Shown piece by piece: positions 6,711 to 13,108 of a DNA stretch of 21,385 nt (positions are counted from its first letter, which is position 1; each line of letters begins with the position of its first letter). Source of the stretch: CAZBRS01 sp964494475 (GTDB lineage Bacteria > Myxococcota_A > UBA9042 > CAZBRS01); the NCBI GenBank assembly GCA_964494475.1, contig CAZBRS010000073.1, positions 1 through 21,385 of the forward strand. Reading direction: 5' to 3'. Under the pieces are notes generated by a model. The model was not told the DNA's origin, ran no database searches, and worked only from the letters and a program-made list of their open reading frames with translations. Made by a program: the position numbers and the translations under genes.

Positions 6711-7346
6711 GTGCGGATCTCCGAGAAGACCATCGAGCGATTGAGCCTGTTCCGCCGCGTGCTGGGGCGGCTGCAGGAGAGCGGCGTCCAGAACGTGTAC
6801 TCGCACGAGCTGGCCAGCCTCAGCCACTCGAGCCCCGAGATCGTGCGGCGCGACATCATGGCCACGGGATACACCGGCAGCCCGGCCAAGGGCTACGAGG
6901 TCGACGGGCTCATCGAGACCATCGACACCGTGCTCGACGGGCCCGTGGAGCAGCGCATCGCGCTGGTGGGCGTCGGCAACCTGGGGCGCGCCATGCTGTC
7001 GTTCTTCCGGGGCAAGCGCACCCGGCTCTCGATCGTGCTGGCCTTCGACCTCAGCCCCGAGAAGGCCGGGCGCGTGCTCTTCGGTACGCAGATCCTGCCC
7101 GCCGACGGCATGGAGACGCTCCTCAAGGAGAACCGCGTGTCCCTGGGCATCATCACCGTGCCGGGGCCCGCCGCGCAGTCGGTGGCCGATCGGCTGGTGG
7201 CGGGCGGGGTGCAGGGCCTCCTGAACTTCTCGCCCACGGCGCTGCGCGTGCCCCGCGACGTGTACGTCGAGGACATCGATCTGACCATGGCGATCGAGAA
7301 GGTCGCCTTTTATGCGCGTCAACGAGCCCGGAACAAGGGGGAGTGA
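6711..7346 (+). CDS. rex: Redox-sensing transcriptional repressor Rex
   Basis: This 211-residue repressor senses the NADH/NAD+ ratio and leaves its operator when NADH is high. The N-terminal winged helix (about 1-75) includes ISEKTIERLSLFRRVL and the recognition region SPEIVRRDIM...GYEV. The Rossmann domain has ALVGVGNLGRAM (84-95) for NADH, and a C-terminal swapped-helix region ends in EKVAFYARQ. Length and layout are standard for Rex. The start is GTG at 6711, with GGGAGGGGGA immediately upstream; the first residues align with the usual Rex N terminus, so no later start is needed. It is the first gene of the hydrogenase operon, three bases before hydC, and two palindromes of Rex type lie in its leader. 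This points to redox control of the whole rex-hydF unit. Confidence 0.95.
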   Translation: MRISEKTIERLSLFRRVLGRLQESGVQNVYSHELASLSHSSPEIVRRDIMATGYTGSPAKGYEVDGLIETIDTVLDGPVEQRIALVGVGNLGRAMLSFFRGKRTRLSIVLAFDLSPEKAGRVLFGTQILPADGMETLLKENRVSLGIITVPGPAAQSVADRLVAGGVQGLLNFSPTALRVPRDVYVEDIDLTMAIEKVAFYARQRARNKGE

Positions 7347-7349
7347 GGC

Positions 7350-7823
7350 ATGAGCACACAGGTCGACAGCATCCTGGAACGGCACCCCGGCGCGGCGAGG
7401 GACCAGCTGATCCCTATCCTTCAGGAGGTGCAGGCCGCCGACGGCTACCTGTCGGAGGAGGCCATCGTGCGCATCGGGCGGCGCCTGAACCTGCCCGCCA
7501 GCAAGATCTACGGCGTGGCCACCTTCTACAACCAGTTCCGCTTCCAGCCGAAGGGCCTTCACCACGTCATGATCTGTCGCGGCACGGCCTGCCACGTGAA
7601 GGGCTCGGCCAAGGTGCTCGACACCCTCACGCGCGCCTTGAAGATCCAGCCGGGGCAGACGTCGCGCGACGGGCAGTTCAGCCTCGAGATCGTGGCCTGC
7701 ATGGGCGCCTGCGCGCTGTCGCCGGCGGTGTCGATCAACGGTGAGTTCTTCCCCAAGGTCTCGCCGCCCAAGATCGTCAAGCTGCTCGACGCGTGCCGGG
7801 CCGAGGAAAGGAGCGCAGCATGA
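7350..7823 (+). CDS. hydC: [FeFe]-hydrogenase NuoE-like [2Fe-2S] subunit HydC (HndA-like)
   Basis: This 157-residue thioredoxin-fold ferredoxin subunit of the trimeric electron-bifurcating-type hydrogenase is related to NuoE and HndA. A helical N-terminal region contains YGVATFYNQF. It precedes a complete [2Fe-2S] site: Cys76 and Cys81 in CRGTACHVKG, and Cys117 and Cys121 in ACMGACALSP. This contrasts with the equivalent domain of HoxF at 3673-5496, which lacks one ligand. The ATG at 7350 is three bases after the rex stop and has GGGGGAG upstream; its stop overlaps the hydB start by 4 bp. The protein is cytoplasmic, relaying electrons or tuning the flavin site in complex with HydB and HydA. 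Confidence 0.93.
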   Translation: MSTQVDSILERHPGAARDQLIPILQEVQAADGYLSEEAIVRIGRRLNLPASKIYGVATFYNQFRFQPKGLHHVMICRGTACHVKGSAKVLDTLTRALKIQPGQTSRDGQFSLEIVACMGACALSPAVSINGEFFPKVSPPKIVKLLDACRAEERSAA

Positions 7824-10800
7824 TCCGCTTCGCCAACGAACGACAGCTGGAGACGTACCGCGAGGGGCTGACGGCGGCCCACGACCCGTCGAAGTCGCGC
7901 ATCTGCGTGTGCGGTGGCACGGGCTGCAACGCCCAGGGCTCGATCGAGCTGGTGACGGCGCTCCGCGACGCCGTCGCGCACCACGGCCTGGCCGAGGCCG
8001 TCGAGGTCAAGGTCACGGGCTGCCACGGCTTCTGCGAGAAGGGGCCGGTGGTGGTGGTGCGGCCCGAGAACACCTTCTACGTGACCGTGAAGGCGGCCGA
8101 CGCCGACGAGCTGGTGCGCGTCACGTGCGTCGAGAAGGGGCTGGTCGAGCGGCTGCAGTACGTGGACCCGGCCACCGGCGACCGCATCGTGCGCGAGCAG
8201 GACGTGCCCTTCTACAAGAAGCAGACGCGCGTCATCCTGGCCGACAACGGGCACCTGGACCCCACCTCGATCGACGACTACCTGGTGAACGGCGGCTACC
8301 GGGCGCTCTCGAAGGCGCTCACGGCCATGACGCCCGAGCAGGTCATCGACGAGGTGAAGCGCGCGGGGCTGCGCGGCCGCGGCGGCGCCGGCTTCCCCAC
8401 CGGGCGCAAGTGGGAGCTCTGCCGCCAGCAGCCCGGGGTCGACAAGTACATCATCTGCAACGCCGACGAGGGCGACCCCGGCGCCTACATGAACCGCTCG
8501 GAGATCGAGGGCAACCCGCACCTGATGATCGAGGGCATGATCATCGGGGCCTACGCCATCGGCGCGAACCACGCCTACATCTACTGCCGCGCCGAGTACC
8601 CGCTGGCCATCGAGCAGTTGAACAAGGCCATCGCCCAGGCCACGGCGTGCGGGCTGCTGGGCGAGAACATCCTCGACACCGGCTTCAACCTCGACATGCG
8701 CCTCAAGATGGGCGCCGGCGCCTTCGTGTGCGGCGAAGAGACCGCGCTCATGGCCAGCATCGAGGGCAAGCGCGGCATGCCCAGGCCCCGCCCGCCGTTC
8801 CCGGCCCAGTCGGGCCTGTTCGGCAAGCCGTCGAACATCAACAACGTCGAGACCTGGTGCAACGTGCCCATCATCCTGAACCGGGGCGCGGACTGGTACC
8901 AGGGCCTCGGCAGCGCCACGTCGAAGGGCACCAAGGTCTTCTCGCTGGTCGGGTGCGTGAACAACACGGGCCTGGTCGAGGTGCCCTACGGCACCACGCT
9001 GCGCGAGATCGTGAACGAGATCGGAGGCGGCGTGCCGCGCGGCCGGAAGTTCAAGGCGGCGCAGATGGGCGGCCCGTCGGGCGGCTGCATCCCCGCCAGC
9101 CAGATGGACGTGAAGATCGACTACGAGTCGCTCCAGTCCCTGGGCGCCATCGTCGGCTCGGGCGGCCTGGTGGTCATGGACGAGAGCACCTGCATGGTCG
9201 ATCTCGCCAAGTACTTCATGGAGTTCATCCAGTCCGAGTCCTGCGGCAAGTGCATCCCGTGCCGCGAGGGCACGCGGCGCATGCACGAGATCCTGGTGGC
9301 CCTCACGCGTCCGCGCGCCAAGGACGACGACCTCGACGCGCTCCTCCGCTTCCAGGGCGTGATGGAGCTCGAGCGCCTGGCCGACGTGATCCGGCGGACC
9401 TCGCTCTGCGGCCTGGGCCAGACCGCGCCGAACCCCGTGCTCTCGACGCTGCGCTGGTTCCGCGAGGAGTACGAGCAGCACGTGTTCGAGCGGCGGTGCG
9501 CGGCCGGCTCGTGCAAGGAGCTGGTGGGCGCGCCCTGCCAGAACGGCTGCCCGGTGGGCACCGAGGTGTGGCGCTACGTGGCCCACGTGGCGCGCGGCGA
9601 GGTGAACGAGGCCTACCAGGTCATCCGCGGTGCCAACCCCTTCCCGTCGGCCTGCGCCCGCGTGTGCAACCACCCGTGCGAGATGACCTGCCGCGCCGGC
9701 GCCTCGGGCGGCGATCCCATCGCCATTCGCACCCTGAAGCGCTACGTGGTGGACCACGTCGACCCGGCCAGCTTCAAGGCCAACATCCTGCCCGCCGCCG
9801 AAGGCGCCAAGCGCGTGGCGGTGGTCGGCGCCGGCCCCGCGGGGCTGACGGCGGCGCACGAGCTGTCGAAGCGCGGCTACCGCGTGACGCTGCTCGAGAA
9901 GGAGGGCAGGGCGGGCGGCATGCTGGTGGCCGGCATCCCCGCCTACCGCCTGCCGCGCGACCTGCTCGATCGCGAGATCGCGGCGCTGCTCGACCCGAAC
10001 ATCACCCTGCACCTGAACACGGCGCTCGGCCGCGACGTCACGCTCGACGAGCTGCGCCGCGACCACGAGGCCGTCTACGTGACCACGGGCTCGCACCGCT
10101 CGAAGACGCTGGGCCTGCCCGGCGAGGACGTGGAGGGCGTGCTCCCCGGCATCCGCTTCCTGAAGGCCTGGAACCTCGGCGGCGCGTGCCTGGCCCGAGG
10201 TCGCGTGGGCGTCATCGGCGGCGGCAACTCGGCCCTCGACGCGGCGCGCGTGGCCTTCCGGCAGCCGGGCGTCGACGCGGTCACCATCCTCTACCGTCGC
10301 TCGCAAGACGAGATGCCCGCGTACGAAGAGGAGATCCACGCGGCGCTGGAGGAGGGCATCCGCCTCGAGACCATGGTGGCGCCGGTCGGCCTGGCCTCGG
10401 AGGGCGGGCGCCTGACGGGCGTGCAGCTGCAGCGCAACGAGCTCGGCCGGCCCGACGCCAGCGGGCGGCGCAAGCCCGTGCCCATCCTCGGGAGCGAGTT
10501 CCTGCTGCCCCTCGACACGTTGATCGTGGCCATCAGCGAAGAGCCCGAGCTCGAGGCCCTGGCCGAGCTGAAGAAGACCCGCGGCGGCGGGCTCAGCATC
10601 GACCGCGAGGCCTTCACCACCAGCCTGCCCGGCGTGTTCGCGGGCGGCGACGTGGCCACCGGCCCCAACACCGTGATCGCGGCCGTGGCGGCGGGCAAGG
10701 ACGCGGCCCAGATGATCGATCGCTACCTGCACGGCCGCCAGCTGAAGCGGCTGCCCAAGGTGGTGCTGCCCACGGTGTTCGTGGCGCCGCCGGTCGACTT

Positions 10801-10969
10801 CGAAGAGGGCGACGCCGCGCCCACCGCCCGCGTGCACCAGCCGTGCCTGGCCGTGACCGCGCGCGGTCGCGGGTTCGCCGAGGTCGAGCTGTGCGTCTCC
10901 GAGGAGGACGCCCTGCGCGAGGCCCGGCGTTGCATGCGCTGCGACCTCGAGTTCACGCACCCGGCTTGA
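7820..10969 (+). CDS. hydB: HydB (NuoF-like) fused to a GltD/NfnB-like FAD-NAD(P) oxidoreductase
   Basis: This 1049-residue fusion keeps one frame throughout. Residues 25-110 are a [2Fe-2S] thioredoxin-like domain (Cys31, Cys36, Cys68, Cys72). Residues about 120-555 are the NuoF core with GRGGAGFPTGRKWE (FMN), NADEGDPGAYMNR (NAD(H)) and a [4Fe-4S] site (Cys475, Cys478, Cys481, Cys530). The usual HydB C-terminal ferredoxin is replaced by a GltD-type module. Eight Cys between 560 and 624 suit two [4Fe-4S] clusters. The FAD motif is VAVVGAGPAGLTAAHE (667 on), a second nucleotide motif is GVIGGGNSALDAAR (797 on) followed by LYRR, and the FAD-closing GVFAGGDVATGPN starts at 938. A 75-residue tail ends in RRCMRCD. 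The YRR after the second Rossmann motif favours NADP(H), as in NfnB/GltD (inference). The predicted role is the flavin hub of the HydABC enzyme, with an added pyridine-nucleotide site. The ATG at 7820 has AAAGGAG upstream. Confidence 0.92.
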   Translation: MIRFANERQLETYREGLTAAHDPSKSRICVCGGTGCNAQGSIELVTALRDAVAHHGLAEAVEVKVTGCHGFCEKGPVVVVRPENTFYVTVKAADADELVRVTCVEKGLVERLQYVDPATGDRIVREQDVPFYKKQTRVILADNGHLDPTSIDDYLVNGGYRALSKALTAMTPEQVIDEVKRAGLRGRGGAGFPTGRKWELCRQQPGVDKYIICNADEGDPGAYMNRSEIEGNPHLMIEGMIIGAYAIGANHAYIYCRAEYPLAIEQLNKAIAQATACGLLGENILDTGFNLDMRLKMGAGAFVCGEETALMASIEGKRGMPRPRPPFPAQSGLFGKPSNINNVETWCNVPIILNRGADWYQGLGSATSKGTKVFSLVGCVNNTGLVEVPYGTTLREIVNEIGGGVPRGRKFKAAQMGGPSGGCIPASQMDVKIDYESLQSLGAIVGSGGLVVMDESTCMVDLAKYFMEFIQSESCGKCIPCREGTRRMHEILVALTRPRAKDDDLDALLRFQGVMELERLADVIRRTSLCGLGQTAPNPVLSTLRWFREEYEQHVFERRCAAGSCKELVGAPCQNGCPVGTEVWRYVAHVARGEVNEAYQVIRGANPFPSACARVCNHPCEMTCRAGASGGDPIAIRTLKRYVVDHVDPASFKANILPAAEGAKRVAVVGAGPAGLTAAHELSKRGYRVTLLEKEGRAGGMLVAGIPAYRLPRDLLDREIAALLDPNITLHLNTALGRDVTLDELRRDHEAVYVTTGSHRSKTLGLPGEDVEGVLPGIRFLKAWNLGGACLARGRVGVIGGGNSALDAARVAFRQPGVDAVTILYRRSQDEMPAYEEEIHAALEEGIRLETMVAPVGLASEGGRLTGVQLQRNELGRPDASGRRKPVPILGSEFLLPLDTLIVAISEEPELEALAELKKTRGGGLSIDREAFTTSLPGVFAGGDVATGPNTVIAAVAAGKDAAQMIDRYLHGRQLKRLPKVVLPTVFVAPPVDFEEGDAAPTARVHQPCLAVTARGRGFAEVELCVSEEDALREARRCMRCDLEFTHPA

Positions 10970-10981
10970 TGGGAGATTGTC

Positions 10982-12703
10982 ATGCTGAACCTCACGATCA
11001 ACGGCCGCCCCGCCGAGGCCCAGCCCGGTGAGACCATCCTCTGTGCTCTGAACCGCGCGGGCGTGAAGGTGCCCACGCTCTGCCACATCGAGGGGCTCGC
11101 CCCCACGGGCGCGTGCCGCCTGTGCATGGTCGAGCTCGAGGCCAACCACCAGCTCGTGCCCGCCTGCTCGTTCCCCGCCGCCGAGGGCATGGCGGTGAAT
11201 ACGCGCACGCCCACGGTGCTCGAGGCTCGGCGCACCATCCTGGAGCTGCTGCTCTCGAACCACCCCGACGACTGCCTGTACTGCCTGCGCAACGGGCAGT
11301 GCGACCTGCAGCGGCTGGCGAAGGAGCACGGCATCGACCAGCGGCTGTACCGCGGCAAGAAGACCACGATCCCGCAGGACATGTCGGGTCCGGCCATCGT
11401 GCGCGACCCGGAGAAGTGCATCCTCTGCGGGCGCTGCGTGCGCGTGTGCGAGGAGATCCAGACGGTCTCGGCCATCGACTTCATCGGCCGCGGCTGCAAG
11501 GCCTTCGTGGGCACCGCCTTCGATCGGGGCCTCAACGTGTCGAGCTGCATCCACTGCGGGCAGTGCGTGCGGGTGTGCCCCACGGGCGCGCTCGTCGAGC
11601 GCAGCCAGGTGCGCGAGGTGTTGCGGGCCCTGGCCGACCCGGACAACTTCTGCGTGGTGCAGCACGCCCCGGCCGTGTCGGTCACGCTGGCCGAGGAGTT
11701 CGGCGTGAAGCCGGGCGCCGACATCGACGGCAAGATGGTGGCGGCGCTCCGCAGCATCGGCTTCAAGCGCGTGTTCGACACGTCGTTCACCGCCGACCTC
11801 ACCATCATGGAGGAGGGCTCCGAGCTCCTGCAGCGCGTCACGACGGGCGGGGTGCTGCCCATGATGACGTCGTGCTCGCCGGGCTGGATCAAGTTCGTCG
11901 AGGAGTTCTATCCGGACATGCTCCCGAACCTGTCGACCTGCAAGAGCCCGCAGCAGATGATGGGCGCGCTGATCAAGAGCTTCGTGGCCGAGCGCGAGGG
12001 CGTGGACCCCAAGCGCATCGTGAGCGTGTCGATCATGCCCTGCACGGCCAAGAAGTTCGAGTGCAGCCGCCCCGAGATGGGCCGGGAGAACGTGCCCGAC
12101 GTCGACATCGTGCTGACGACGCGCGAGCTCGCGCAGCTGCTGCACCAATGCGGCGTCGACCTCGGCGGCTTCGAGCCCGAGGGCACCGACACGCCCTTCG
12201 GCGAGCGCTCGAGCGCCGGCAAGCTCTTCGGCGCCAGCGGCGGCGTGATGGAGGCCGCGGTGCGCTCGGCCAACTTCCTGCTGACGGGCCAGAGCCTGCC
12301 CGACCTGAAGATCGAGCCCCTGCGCGGCCTCGAGGGCTGCAAGGAGCTCACGGCCACCCTCGGCGGCGTCGAGGTCAGGGCCGCGGTCGTCAGCGGCCTG
12401 GGCAACGCGCGCAAGCTGCTCGACGAGGTCCGCGCCGGGCGCAAGCAGCTGCACTTCATCGAGGTGATGACGTGCCCCGGCGGCTGCATCAACGGCGGCG
12501 GCCAGCCCCTGTCGACCACCACCGAGGCCGTGAAGGCCCGCATGAAGCGGCTGTACCAGATCGATCGCGACGAGACGCTGCGTCAGAGCCACGAGAACCC
12601 TTGGGTGAAGCGGCTCTACGACGAGTACCTGGGCAAGCCGCTCGGCGAAAAGAGCCACCACCTGCTGCATACGCACTATCATCAGAGAGATGTAGTGTTG
12701 TGA
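10982..12703 (+). CDS. hydA: [FeFe]-hydrogenase catalytic subunit HydA (trimeric, bifurcating type)
   Basis: This 573-residue protein has M3 architecture. It carries [2Fe-2S] (Cys34, Cys45, Cys48, Cys62), His-Cys3 [4Fe-4S] (His94, Cys98, Cys101, Cys107), two ferredoxin clusters (Cys146-156 and Cys189-199) and an H-cluster domain from about residue 220. P2 is IMPCTAKKFE (Cys354) and P3 is EVMTCPGGCINGGGQP (Cys498, Cys502). P1 is TSCSPGW (296-302), with Ser299 where the common motif has a second Cys (TSCCPGW). The C terminus has the small-subunit-like SHENPWVKRLYDEYLGKP and LLHTHY segments. The enzyme interconverts H2 and protons in the cytoplasm, most likely coupling NADH and reduced ferredoxin through HydBC. 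It lies 12 bp after hydB, with a GGGAG ribosome site. Maturation genes hydG, hydE and hydF follow in the same operon. Confidence 0.95.
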   Translation: MLNLTINGRPAEAQPGETILCALNRAGVKVPTLCHIEGLAPTGACRLCMVELEANHQLVPACSFPAAEGMAVNTRTPTVLEARRTILELLLSNHPDDCLYCLRNGQCDLQRLAKEHGIDQRLYRGKKTTIPQDMSGPAIVRDPEKCILCGRCVRVCEEIQTVSAIDFIGRGCKAFVGTAFDRGLNVSSCIHCGQCVRVCPTGALVERSQVREVLRALADPDNFCVVQHAPAVSVTLAEEFGVKPGADIDGKMVAALRSIGFKRVFDTSFTADLTIMEEGSELLQRVTTGGVLPMMTSCSPGWIKFVEEFYPDMLPNLSTCKSPQQMMGALIKSFVAEREGVDPKRIVSVSIMPCTAKKFECSRPEMGRENVPDVDIVLTTRELAQLLHQCGVDLGGFEPEGTDTPFGERSSAGKLFGASGGVMEAAVRSANFLLTGQSLPDLKIEPLRGLEGCKELTATLGGVEVRAAVVSGLGNARKLLDEVRAGRKQLHFIEVMTCPGGCINGGGQPLSTTTEAVKARMKRLYQIDRDETLRQSHENPWVKRLYDEYLGKPLGEKSHHLLHTHYHQRDVVL

Positions 12704-12714
12704 CGGAGGGAACC

Positions 12715-13107
12715 ATGGAAGCGACCAAGAGGGTGCTGCTCGTCGACGACGACATCGACATCCTGACGCAGCTCAGCCTGCTCTTCGAGGCCGACGGCTT
12801 CGAGGTGAAGACCGCCGGCAGCCGGGCCGAGGGGGAAGACGCGTTGCTCGGGTTCCACCCCGACCTGTGCGTGTTCGACCTCATGATGGAGGAGATGGAC
12901 GCGGGCTTCGTGTTGTCGAACACGTCCAAGTCGATCTACCCCGAGGTGCCGGTCATCCTGCTGACGGCCGTCGCGTCGGCCACGGGCATGGACTTCCGGC
13001 CCCGGTCGGCCACGGCCCGCGCGTGGGTCAAGGCCGACACGATCCTCGACAAGCCGGTGCGGCCCGAGCAGCTTCGAGCCGAGGTGAAGAAGCTGCTGGA
13101 GGGTTGA
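12715..13107 (+). CDS. Stand-alone response-regulator receiver protein of the Hyd operon
   Basis: This 130-residue CheY-like receiver has no output domain. The acidic residues are Asp11-13 in LLVDDDID. The predicted phosphoacceptor is Asp55 in VFDLMMEEMDAG, the switch Thr is in VILLTAVAS, and the Lys is in LDKPVRPEQL. A short insertion-like segment, GMDFRPRSATARAW, sits before the last strand. GGAGGG lies six bases before the ATG at 12715, and the gene is 11 bp after hydA. It ends one base before the sensory kinase gene, the natural phosphodonor. The DLMMEExDAG block is nearly identical to that of the receiver at 1-375 in the [NiFe] operon. Either it is a phosphorelay shuttle or it acts directly on a protein target. 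Confidence 0.92.
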   Translation: MEATKRVLLVDDDIDILTQLSLLFEADGFEVKTAGSRAEGEDALLGFHPDLCVFDLMMEEMDAGFVLSNTSKSIYPEVPVILLTAVASATGMDFRPRSATARAWVKADTILDKPVRPEQLRAEVKKLLEG

Positions 13108-13108
13108 C

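Noticed and set aside
7559..12682. Very long open frame on the minus strand opposite hydB and hydA, and a similar one on the plus strand at 2950-5520 opposite the hox genes
   Set aside because: Both are shadows created by GC-rich third positions. Their composition is dominated by Ala, Arg, Gly, Val, His and Asp with no recognisable motif, while the opposite strand encodes fully conserved proteins.
12867..13108. Frameshift between the stand-alone receiver and the sensory kinase
   Set aside because: The receiver has a complete fold with its own TGA, and the kinase has its own GTG with a ribosome site six bases upstream; the one-base gap reflects tight operon packing.
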